Below, one piece after another: positions 46,251-57,100 of a stretch of 64,000 nucleotides of DNA. Below the pieces are notes generated by a model that ran no database searches, was not told where the DNA came from, and saw nothing but the letters and a program-made list of their open reading frames with translations. Each line of letters opens with the position of its first letter. Position 1 is the first letter of the stretch. The DNA is taken from NCBI GenBank assembly GCA_959347315.1, contig OY365811.1:30393904-30457903 (forward strand), read 5' to 3'. This stretch comes from Bimastos eiseni. Taxonomy: Eukaryota > Annelida > Clitellata > Crassiclitellata > Lumbricidae. Position numbers and translations under genes: made by a program.

Positions 46251-49200
46251 CTACAAAGGACAGAGACTCAGTGACTATCTTAAATCCTATGATAACCAAA
46301 ACCTTCTTAAAAGGTGCTGTATAAATAGCCTAACATATACACATACAAATACATAAATTCATATGTATATACACACAGTTAATTTATGTATAAACAGTTT
46401 TAAACATTCTTATTACCTTGAACTAGAATAAGAAAATAGCCTTAATTTTCATTCAGTCATAAGAAAGATTTATGCAGCACTCCTTCAAGGTTATTTGCAC
46501 AAATTTCTTTTACACCCATTAAAATATTCAAAACAATTAATAAACAATACTACTTGCACCACAAAAATACAGCTGGACAGTGGACATGTATCTTACATGT
46601 TCTTCTGATGTAATCACAGCTACACAATTAAATTACATATAATCATATTATAACATAAAACAGACAAAAATATTTATTATATAATCATATTATACATGCT
46701 GGCATCCAATATGTTTACCTAACGTGGATGCCTAAACATCATGCAGCCTTTATTACAGATAGATGAGAATGACATATCTTGGATTATAATTTTTAAACCC
46801 TGGATACCAGAGCATAACTGGGACTGCATTCTTAAAAGAAGTTTAAAATCAAAATGAAATATTATACTGTCTATATCATCTTGAAAGAATATTAGACAGT
46901 CTGGAGACCATAGTCAGCTAAAGCAAGATCGAATCACACATCCCACTGCACAGTCTTCAAAATAACACCTGGCAACTGCAAATGCTGCTACTAGGAGTGC
47001 CACCGACACTCACACATCACAATGGCAAAAGTACTGAACAGTACTTTTGAACAGTACTGAACAGTACATTTTTTGAACATTCAAAGAATGGCAAGTTAAT
47101 GTGCAAAGTTTATCTCTACGAAGTACAGTGCCTGATACGACTACATCTGCCATATTCTCGGCAACAGATGCGATGTTGCTGCAATCAGTATAGTTCAGTT
47201 CTGTAGGCTCACAGGAGAAGCACAAGGATATGCCAAAACTGTTCATTTCTTATTGTTACCAGACATATGGCAAATGCCAAGCGATGATGATTGTAACCTT
47301 TAAAATGGTTCACTTGACAAGCATCACAGCAGTGGACAATGTACCCACAAAAAAACATGCGACATATGCAAGCAAGCAGCTTAATATCCAATAATAGAAC
47401 ATTCTCGCCAAACAAAATTTAAGGTCCCTATATAATAAGCTGAAACTAGATTGTGTTTGCTTTTGAATCCTGATCAAAAACGCAAGACCATCAAAGGTCT
47501 TGTTTTTCCAGCACAAATACTGTGTTGTATGTGTTTAGATAGAGCGTCTAATGCAAAGACAGCAGGGGCAATATCGCTCATAAATACTTCCAGCAACACA
47601 CATACCTTGTTTTGTCTGTTTTGGTGTGCTCTTCTTTTCCTCTGCTTCCTTCAGTTCTTCCTCAGCTGTGGATAAGAATGATATTGATGGGTCTGCTTGC
47701 GACATTGACAGATTTTCATAGGATTCTTGTGGATTCAGAAGAGAAACGTCACGACTTGCTTCCCCCTGGAGCTGGATAAAGCTGCCTGAGGATACCACTT
47801 GCTCCTCTGCTTGTCCCTTCTTTTCCACCTTGTGTGCAGGTGAGCTTCTGACAGGAGTTATCTGCGACATGGACACATGCTCAAAATTGTCTGATTCTGC
47901 TCCAGGAAAAATCTTTTCGAATGTGATTGATGTTGACAGATCTTCAGCTCGAAGCGGGGCAGCAGTTCGGTGGACATCTTTTTTACCAGTCAAAACTGAC
48001 CTGTCTGAGGCACCAGTATTAGATGGTTCAATTTTGACTGGTTCAGGTTTCACAGGCACGTGATCTTCCTTTTCCGCGGATGGCTTAACACTGATTGGTT
48101 CAGGTTTCACGTGTTCTTTCTTTTCAGTGGAAGGTTTAACACTGCTTGGTTCAGGCTTCACAGTCACGTTTTCTTTCTTTTCAGTGGATGGCTCTCTGAC
48201 TCCTGTAAAAAATAGCTATATAAGCTTTATCTTTATGTAATTGACCTAGTTTCATTTTAAGTAAATAATCCAAATTTCAAATGAAGAAATAATACAAGTT
48301 TGCTATGTGCTGAAAAGTATTACAACAACCTATTATAGAAATGCTTTGCCAAGGTCACAGCGCTTTATTCTCCTACAGTCTGGGAAGGCTATGTTGTTTA
48401 CTAAGCAACCAGCAGCAGATGTTAAAACTTTGGTTTATTTGTCAATCGTGTCTTCAAAAATGACAAAACATTCGGAAGTAACAAGTTGCCACACATACTT
48501 TTTGATGAGGTAGACTTCTCTTCAGACTGTAAATAACAAAAGTCACAATTCCTGAATTTTATATATGAAACAGGCAGAATATCAAGTAAGGAGTCTGGGT
48601 AAAAGTTCATGAAAAGGTGAGACTTAAGTTTAGAACAGATAGCCTGGAGTGATGGATAGGGCAGCTTGGAACAGATGATGCTAGATGACAGGCAGTGATG
48701 GTGGAGGAACCGAAAATATATGGAGACAAGAGGACGACCAGGTACTAAGGGCGGCTTGGCAGGATGGTGAAGGATGGTGAAGCGTTCGTGAAGATATAGT
48801 ACAAAATCATTTATAATTTGAAATACTAGTACATCTCTCAAAATATTAACATGGTACAATATTCAAAATCTATTCCTCAGATAGATAAAAACAGTATACA
48901 AAAGTTTAATCAAACCTGCAACAATTTGAATCATATGGCAGACAGTGCAATGGTTGCATCTGTGTCATTGGACACGTTTGAAGGCCAACCATTCATATCT
49001 TAACTCCCACAGATACTCGCAATTATTAAATCCCACCTAAATGTACCAGACTGCTCACAACATTTGTCTTAAAATATTCACAATTCAGCTACGATCTGTT
49101 AACAGACTAAGTTTCTGTACTCCGGTAAAAGGAATGCCATTAGGAATGTACAATTTGTTAAATAGTCATTGACGAGCAGCGTGCTGTTTCCAGGGCTGAA

Positions 49201-50318
49201 CAATTCGATTTTAAAACCTAGTCATTATAGGTATGTTATGGTAAAAGTGTATTTTAGCGTATTTTATTACCCTGTGTGCTTGGGCTGTATTTTAGCATTT
49301 TTAATTAGTTCCTTCATTATATCATGTATTTTGAAGTAGAAACTGGACCGACGATAATAATCATGCTTTAAATGGAAGCTGGATCGCTAAAAAGAATTTT
49401 AAAAGTGTGTTTTAGATTATTTAATTAGACAAAACGTTTACCAGGAATCAGGAATTACGCTACATTCCTCGAGACGCCATTTTGTCATCAATCGAAATTA
49501 TGCATGATATTTTCACAAATCCAGCTTCCATTCACGAATATTTCTCTTCGTCGATCCAACTTCCATTTAAGTGTATTTCTTTTCATCAATCCAGCTTCCA
49601 TTCAGTTATATTTCTTTTCATCAATCGGAATGTTACGCACATAACCGGCCTTGTTTACATCAATTCCACGTCCATCGTAAGGACATTCTCGCATCAATCA
49701 AACATGATATTTTCATCGATCCAGCTTCCATTTAAGCATAATTTCTTTCATCAATTTAGTTTCTACTTGCATATTATACTTTTTCATCGATCCCGTCTCC
49801 CTTCAAGCTACAGTTGGACATTTATTCACGTCAAATAATAAAATACGCTAAAATACACTTTTACCGTTATTATAACTAAAAATCCACAAAAGTACAAATT
49901 ATAGACTCATAAATTTTTTACTTTTTAAAGTAAAAAATTTATTGGACATGTGATCTGTGACGTTCACATTTATGTTTTCAGCTAACTGGATTTGTGACAG
50001 GAATACCGAAAAGGGGTGTTTATGGAGTGTTCTTTATTCTTTATATATGTTCTTTATATATGCACTCTGGATCTTTATTTTCTTTGTCCGGTATATCATT
50101 GTGCGAACGTCAAAATGGATAAACCTAAAAACTATATGATCTAATAAACCTACAAATTGCCTTACCTTGGACGGTGCACGCTTGTCCGAAGTCTGTGGCC
50201 CAGACAACTGGCGATACCCGAGATAGACGCAGGCCCCGACCCCGGCCGTGACAACTACTGCCAGAACGGCCTTCTTGTAGGCTGGGGCCTCTCGCATGAG
50301 TTCAGATACCATTGACAT
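46093..50318 (-). CDS. Unrecognised N-terminally anchored, disordered membrane protein
   Basis: Four minus-strand exons give 311 residues. An in-frame TAG lies seven codons upstream of the chosen ATG, so the start is well supported. One hydrophobic segment (residues 17-35, KKAVLAVVVTAGVGACVYLGY) is flanked by basic residues on both sides; an ER or outer-mitochondrial signal anchor is possible. The rest is low-complexity, acidic and Lys/Pro-rich: three VKPEP units (75-79, 92-96, 111-115) in near-repeats, then a duplicated motif, FEHVSMSQ (167-174) and YENLSMSQ (222-229). These sites and FIQL (202-205) fit the loose LC3-interacting core (aromatic-x-x-aliphatic), with acidic residues before the first two. 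No enzyme domain is seen and I do not recognise the family. Function is unknown; an adaptor or autophagy-receptor role is only a hypothesis. Confidence 0.75.
47606..48202 (-). CDS. Unrecognised membrane protein exon 3 (repeat-rich region)
   Basis: Acceptor TTTTTTACAG, donor CAAG|GTATGT. The 597-nt open exon encodes VKPEP repeats, FEKIFPGAESDNFEHV, GSFIQLQGE, ESYENLSMSQ and an acidic EEELKEAEEKK end. Confidence 0.88.
48499..48526 (-). CDS. Unrecognised membrane protein exon 2 (28-nt microexon)
   Basis: Acceptor TTATTTACAG, donor A|GTATGT. Encodes SEEKSTSSK plus one base. It is needed: exon 1 ends in phase 0 while exon 3 needs one incoming base, and 28 nt supplies exactly that. Coding character continues the Ser/Lys/Glu bias. 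Confidence 0.7.
49200..49885. mobile_element. Inverted-repeat element with internal tandem repeats
   Basis: Perfect 29-bp arms, GTAAAAGTGTATTTTAGCGT plus ATTTTATTA (49241-49269) and its reverse complement (49836-49864), extended by imperfect TAGTYATAATA outward. Between them about 36-bp units (TTCATCAATCCAGCTTCCAT) repeat six to eight times. Outer edges approximate; target duplication not found. In intron 1 of the anchored-protein gene. Confidence 0.65.
50166..50318 (-). CDS. Unrecognised membrane protein exon 1 (anchor)
   Basis: Starts MSMVSELMREAPAYKK, followed by the 19-residue hydrophobic segment, and ends KRAPSK with donor CCAAG|GTAAG in phase 0. High GC and clean frame contrast with the AT-rich flanks. 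Confidence 0.85.
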
Positions 50319-51327
50319 CTCAGTCTTTGAAATTCTCTATTTCCAAAACAACGTCTAATGGTTCCAAACACTTGCTGCGCCACAGTATGACCTTGGCTTA
50401 CAGCGGGTTTTTTTTTTAAAGAACTCGACCAGGATATCCGTCGGTCTATTTACTGATCGTTGCCAAAGGTAGCCAAAGATTTATAACGGAGGCAGCACTT
50501 CTACTAGGACCAAGGCCGATATGACGCCATATTTGGGCTGGTCATAGACCGATGCATAACATAGTTACGCACTCAAATTTAATACAATACAACGTCAATC
50601 GGTTACATTCCATCGCGCATTCCAGTGTTGCATTGGAACGACAATCTCGGACGCTGAATAAAATGCGCAAGTGACATCTTATGGGGTTTATTATAATAGC
50701 ACTCTGGTATCTTGCCGTTTTACATGAAACCTATTTATCATAGTTGTTTGCATATGTTTGTATGAAGCATCAGGACTCTTACAGGACGCGTGGACTCTTG
50801 TCTATAGTCGTTACTCGTTAATTAAACAAACAGGCAACTGCAGGCGTTCGTGATTAATCAAGCTGATGACCTGCGCTTGGCTCCATAGTGGCGCTTTATA
50901 AGTTTGGAGATTACGATCGATTATTACCTATGCAGCTTTTCAAATTTTCAGTGTGACGCCATTTGATCCCTTGTTACTTAGCGCCTGCGGAGTTCATAAT
51001 GGTTCTGTTGACTTCTTTAAATGAAATGTAGTCTGCGGTTAATTGCCAAGATGTTTATAAGGCCTAATCGAAGATCTTAGACCATGCAGTATTTCGCTAG
51101 CCAGAAGCGTTGATTAAATTATATTGATGGGTGCCTTGCATAGCAGCCGACAGTGAAATTCGACTTCTGTAGTAAATTATCGTCATGCGTTCATACTGTA
51201 TTTGCAATCATACTGCAGTTTGCTAGTAGGCCCATGAAATTAAACGAAGATATTTTTAGTAAAGTAGCCTAATTTAAATTGACACTTGCCTAGACTCCCT
51301 AGAGTGCTAGTATATAGCTGGTATAGG
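50319..51327. other. Upstream region of the anchored-protein gene
   Basis: No TATA box or other promoter motif that I can defend; no gene. The hAT-like element begins at 51328. Confidence 0.45.
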
Positions 51328-51407
51328 CAGTGTCGTAGCGAGGCAAAGTGCCGCCTGGGGCGAAAGTTCAAAATGCCGCCTCTGTCTATTATTTCTATCA
51401 CTTTATT

Positions 51408-51435
51408 CTTGTGCATATCCCGGGATATGCACAAG
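51408..51435. repeat. 28-bp perfect palindrome inside the hAT-like element
   Basis: CTTGTGCATATCCC followed by GGGATATGCACAAG with no spacer. Confidence 0.95.
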
Positions 51436-52253
51436 GGGTATTGGCATAAGATTTTGAGTGTTTTCATTATACTTTATGATTATTCTATTCAGTATTCAAT
51501 TCATTATACAGTTAGTAACAGCATCAGCATGCACTGTTAAAATTAAACTGTTTGATTAATTAAATTGCGTTATCATTTTATATAAAAATAAGAAAGTACA
51601 ATAAGATAGTAGCCTATTAATTACGAAATAAACCATTTATAAAGAAAATAAAAATAAGCAAGCATTACAATAAAGCTACTAAACGTCTTGCAGGCTAGAT
51701 CGAAAATTTGAAGTTCACATAAAATTAAAATTAAACAGTAAACTGTTTAACTCTTTTTCTCTACATATTGAAAATAAAGTCCTAAATAATGCCATTTAAT
51801 CATGATGGGACTACAGTAACCATACTAATTAGAATAGACTAGTAACTGCTAACTTTTCATATAGATCACGATTGCGGTATACGGATTCATGCTTTCATTC
51901 TCACTAAACTAAAATGGATATAGGCTGTAGGCACTTGGCACGGCGCAGTCCTGCTTCTTGGATACTTCCGCTACTAAACAGCCAATTTAATCTAATAAAC
52001 GTGCAAAGGTAAAAAGCACAAAATACATGAATATTTTTCTATTTATAACCAAAGTTAGTGTAAATATATAAAGAAAATTAGTGTAAACATATTTAGCCGG
52101 TGTGTTGAAATCCAGTTTAGATGAAAATAGGAAATATAAAAAAAGCGCAGATGATCTTGTCGGCTGCAAGTATGTATTATATTAATCGCAAGAGGACGTT
52201 AATAAATTTAATTTTGCCATTACTTTCGCACCTATCGAGAGAAATAAATATAG

Positions 52254-52279
52254 TAGTAGTAATAGTAGTAGTAGTAGTA

Positions 52280-52329
<50 letters not shown>
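52254..52329. repeat. TAG/TAA trinucleotide microsatellite
   Basis: (TAG)n grading into (TAA)n, 76 bp, inside the hAT-like element. Confidence 0.95.
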
Positions 52330-52330
<1 letters not shown>

Positions 52331-52358
52331 CACGGATTTTCTTTTGCGCCATGTCTAT

Positions 52359-52770
52359 CAGGGTCGGCTCCTGGCATAGGCAACATAGGAAGCCGCCCAA
52401 GGCGCCAAATTTAAGGACGTCGAATTTTAGAAATAATGCAGTTATATTTTGAGGAATAAAAGTTTATGATGATACAAAAAGAAATTCACAAATTATTTAT
52501 TAAAAACTAGTTCAAGTTTTAAGGCTAATTACAATTCCAACAACGATATTCGACCTCTTAGCACCTCATTCAATCTCCCACTCTTTCCCTATTAAATTTT
52601 CTATGCCAGAATCGTCTAGATATTTGGATAAAAATATGTATACCCCGTGAAGTGTGTACCTGACCCCATTTTTCTCATATCTTACTGTTTATGCAACGGG
52701 GTGGGGTGCTCTTATATAGATGACTGCATGGGGCTCCAAATTACACGAGGACTGGTCTGATGTGACTGTG
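52359..52770. mobile_element. Nested ~412-bp hAT-like insertion
   Basis: Starts CAGGGTCGGCTCCTGG, flanked by exact ATGTCTAT at 52351-52358 and 52771-52778. The right end is poorly matched; an alternative boundary is CTG at 52759. Interior GGCGCC and GGGGCTCC words fit hAT families of this type. Confidence 0.6.
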
Positions 52771-53007
52771 ATGTCTATAAACACTAGTTACCATTCGATC
52801 ATTTCAATGGTGCTTCGGTATATCGTATCCCTATGTTAGTTTTAAGTCGAGAAAAGGCTAACAAGCATTGTGCCAGGCTAAGACAAGAGCAACAAGAATC
52901 TTGAGAAATGCAACTTATACAACAATAATTTTTTATTTTCCCCCAGTAAATGCCACCCCTAGGACAAGTGCCGCCTGGGGCGATTCGCCCCCCTCGCTAC
53001 GCCACTG

Positions 53008-54030
53008 GGTATAGGCAAATTGCTAAGCAACTACGTCGAGGGCGGACTCTGAATTGCCCGTGGATTGCCCTATCTTATGCGAGGTGCTATACGACCTACA
53101 GAATGATATCACCCTTGTTATGGCTGATCAGCCTGCAAAGTTGATAATGGTTCGTTGACTTCTTTAAGTGAAATGTAGTCTGCAATTGCCAAGATGTTCA
53201 ACGCATGTAATCGAAGCTCTTAGAGTCTAGAATATGATCATTATTACTGAACAATTATCTATAAGAATACAATCTGCATCATATATTTAATAATTTATAG
53301 CTCATACGACGTTCTAGGCCTACATATCGACAGCAGCTGCTGATAAAGCTTAATTTTTCCTTCATTTGCGTTGCATGAACTGTTTAACAAATGCTTAGTT
53401 TTGCAGTAAATTATGCATCATCGATAATCCGGAGGGGTGTGGCAAATAAATGACTGATAATATCACTGGCGTGAAGAGCGTCATATATCGAGCAGGAATT
53501 AAGCTGCATCAATATTAATCACAATTCTCCCGAAGGTCGACTCAGCCTATCATTCGCCAGGTGGGGCTGCTCGCTTGTCAGCTTGAATTAATAAAGAAGA
53601 AATAATTATCATAACAATAGAGCTTGTGCTTCCTAATGATTTGCCACGACAACAACACGACGTTACTGTAGGCCTGAGAATCTTTAATTGACTTTTCAAA
53701 GCGTCCAAGATAACGAGACATGGCAGCATTCGATTGGCTGCTCGCATCGGTTGTCTGTATTGCTGCGCTCCTATAATAGGGAACATTATCTTTGTAATAT
53801 TAAAATTTAAGCAGTTATTTTATTATGTATTAAACTTAACTAATTGAAATAAGAAATGAAAATAAGATTTGAAGCTCAAACTGCGCTGCATATTAGGGAC
53901 TATTTTTTGCGACCTGCGTATATATATATTAAATGTTTGCCGCGTGTTGTTAGTCGTGTGTAGAGATTTATGCAGTTGTTGGGATTGTTGTTGCAATATT
54001 TCGGCATTTTGTGTATCCTAATGGTATAGA
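53008..54030. other. Upstream region of PDIA4
   Basis: No gene seen. It carries an inverted CCAAT box (GATTGGCTG near 53732) and a TATATATATTAAA stretch near 53920. No full ER-stress element (CCAAT-N9-CCACG) found. Confidence 0.45.
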
Positions 54031-54136
54031 ATGCAAAAAATGCGTATTCTAACCCTGATCGCAGCTTGTATACTGATGTTTATGTCATGTACGGCAGAGG
54101 AAGAAACGCCACCTTTGACTGTAGCAAAAACGGAAG
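54031..54136 (+). CDS. PDIA4: PDIA4 exon 1 (signal peptide)
   Basis: ATG at 54031 (a second ATG at 54040 in frame). Encodes the hydrophobic leader and [13 protein letters not shown]; donor G|GTATGC. A TATATATATTAAA stretch near 53920 could serve as a core promoter but is not tested. Confidence 0.88.
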
Positions 54137-57100
54137 GTATGCGTACTGCACTGGAGATTTGTTGGTCAATGGAAATTTCTAGAGCGCCGTTTTAAATGAG
54201 ATTTTGTTGCAATGAAACTTCAGTTGTTGACTTAACCAATCTCTGTTTAAATCTTTCATAAATAAAGAAGAGATTCTGGGATGACGATTTGATGTGTTAA
54301 AAATTGTTAGCAGTAATGCCGTTTCAAAGGCATCACATACCTGCACACTTTCTTCAGGGTTGCCTGTTTGATAGAATTTTCTGGCATTCTGATAATTACT
54401 TTCAAAGTAACCACAATATAACTGACAATGCGACCTCAGATGTGATAGAGCTAACGGTTTATACTACAATGAACTCCATGTGTCCATGTGTAAAATTATT
54501 TACTGGCACCCAGCATTGTACTAATTGCATTGATATGCCACCAATACATAAGAATGGTGAATTTCATTTAATATATCTACTTACTTAATATACGAATTAA
54601 CAGTTAGGCTTTCCAGATAATCATTATTTAATAGCTGTTTGTTTATTTAGACTTTCTCAGTAACATTGCAATGATGCTGTTGCTCTGCTGTAGACATTGT
54701 GTGTGGTTGTACTGTGTGATGTTGTTTATAGTTGAGGATGACTCTGATGTCACACCACCTGTTGAGGAGAATGGAGTGCTCATATTAAACAATGAAAATT
54801 TTGACAGTGTTGTTTTCGGCAAAGATGTCGTACTGGTTGAGTTCTATGCGCCTTGGTGAGTAATGTTCTGAAACACTGTACTGTCTGGTAAAGAGAGATA
54901 GGCAAGCAAGGAAATTGGAGTCAGCATTAGTTATTATTTTATAGGTTGAATTGGAATTATCATATTAAGAAGAAATAATTACTTTTTATTGGCACTCTGC
55001 TTATTAATTATATATATGCTTTGTTTGACTGTAAAAACTGCTGACTGCATCATCAAAACTTGGCATAACTTCTATCCATCTTTGTCTGGGATGTTCAATG
55101 ATGTTTTAGGTTAAATTGCCAAGAAAAGAACAATAGTTTGTTCAGTGTTTTAACTGCATCTTAAAGTTTGTAAAAACTTTCTCGGGCCTACTATTTATCA
55201 TATCCTGCCATAGAAGCATTCCTGGGATACTATCAGGCGACTATTAGACTCATGGCCTTCTCAGTGGCTGGTCATGCGACTTGGAATGGGCGCTTCGACA
55301 AATATCTATTGGTTAGTCTGCCTCATCTTTCACTGGCCTTAAAAGACTGTTCTTTTCGACTGGCGTTGAGCTGGGAGCGCTCCTTAGTGGGCAAACTTGA
55401 AGGGGTGCTATATGAAATTGCTCTAATAATAATTTATGGTGTCCATTCCTTTCTGTGCTTGTCCTTATCTGTGAATTCCATTACCACTTGTCTGGCAGGC
55501 AATTTCACTTGTCTCAAAAATAATAATAACTATTATAATAAATTATGATATAATGTCATCAGGTGTGGCCACTGCAAACAGTTGACACCAGAGTATGAGA
55601 AAGCAGCCGCTAAGTTGAAGGAATTGGAGTTGCCTGTCGTGTTGGCCAAGGTAGATGCCACAGTCGAGACAGAGCTTGCAAGCAAGTGAGTGTTTGATTG
55701 ACTCTAGTTTCATACCACAACATACATGTATGTCACTAGGCAAGAGGATGTGTTGAGTTTTTAAATGTTTGTATGTCCAGTTCTTAACTGATGATGAAAG
55801 CAATACTAGGCATTGTGTATTGTATTACGAAAATGATGTGAAAGTCTTTCTTTCTTTTTCTAAGATGCTTCAAATGTTTATTTGTGTCTGTTATTGTGGC
55901 ATGCTTAACACGTTGACCGCTAGGGACATGTATACACGTCCCAAAAGTAACTACCGCTCAGATGTTATTCAGCGTGGCAGTAATATTTCCTATTGCGTAT
56001 AAATGATAGTGGACATGTGCTGTTACGTACTGAACAGGGTTGTTAATATCGCGATAAAGTATCGTGATATTTTAGTATCGGCGATCTTTTTGCAGTATCG
56101 CAGCGTGTATCGCGATAGTTTTAAAAAAAGTATTGGTATTGCAATACTTTTTTTGATGAAGTATTGGTACTGGTATCACAATACTTTTTTTCAGTATTGT
56201 TAACAGCCTTGGTACTGAATGCATGTAAGATTATTCTAGACAATTTTTTGCACTGTCAGAATGACTACAAACAGAATCAGTGGTGTCTTTGTTGACGTCG
56301 GCATCTTAGTTTGACATCTTAGTTTTTCGCCTGCGGCACAATGTAAAAATTATTTCTTACATCGTGTCTTGCAGTAAACAAAATAAATAAAATGTATATG
56401 TGAAAAAATAAATGTGAAAAAGAATGGGTATTTGTCAGGATATTAGGATATTGTCAGGATAGTTGGAAGGATCTGTGAAATTTATTTTGCACAAAGCCTG
56501 TAGAAATGGGGGTTGCTAGATTGTGTGGCATGTTAACAGGAGTTTGCTATAGCTGTGGCCTAGTCTTTTCTTGAACTGTTTACTGTTCATGAGGAGATAT
56601 TTTGTGCTCTTCTCACAAATTGGATGTTATCCTATCAATTGCTAGCAAAGCAGGACCTTGCAAGAAGGGTGTGGTTTATACCAAACCTCGAAAACGCAAC
56701 AAAACGTGTACTTTCTGTAATAATTGCCTACTCTCTGTCCAGAACAATGCTTCAAACAGTTTCAAACTCAGAATCCTATGGTGTGATATTTACGCAAACT
56801 CACAAAAGGAAGTTACTTTTTATTCTTGAACCACAAGAATGCAGAAAACATGAAATAAAAAATTTTAAATTTTGGCCTGTATTTGCCACGCATGGCTAAC
56901 AAATGTGTCAGCGGTCAAAGTGTTATTGCTTACCCATGATAGTTTGATATTCTGTAGGGTGTTATGAAGGTGTGTGTGGTTAAAGGGCACAGGATATTTG
57001 CATAGAAAGTGTTTATATGCCACACAAACTTGCGGGTAAGTTGACTATGGTTGTATAGTTATGTATATGTGTTGTCAGATAATTTGTGTTTGATCAACCC

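Larger units (their letters stand above)
51328..53007. mobile_element. 1680-bp hAT-like element
   Basis: Ends CAGTGTCGTAGCGAGG and, inverted, CAGTGGCGTAGCGAGG. Exact 8-bp target duplication GGTATAGG at 51320-51327 and 53008-53015. GTGCCGCCTGGGGCGA occurs near both ends in the same orientation. No transposase frame seen, so non-autonomous. It contains a perfect palindrome, a (TAG/TAA)n run and a second nested element. Confidence 0.92.

Noticed and set aside
48422..48859. 145-codon minus-strand frame
   Set aside because: Overlaps the 28-nt microexon in intron sequence; no protein-like pattern.
53700..54030. ER-stress response element upstream of PDIA4
   Set aside because: An inverted CCAAT is present, but no CCACG at the required nine-base spacing was found.
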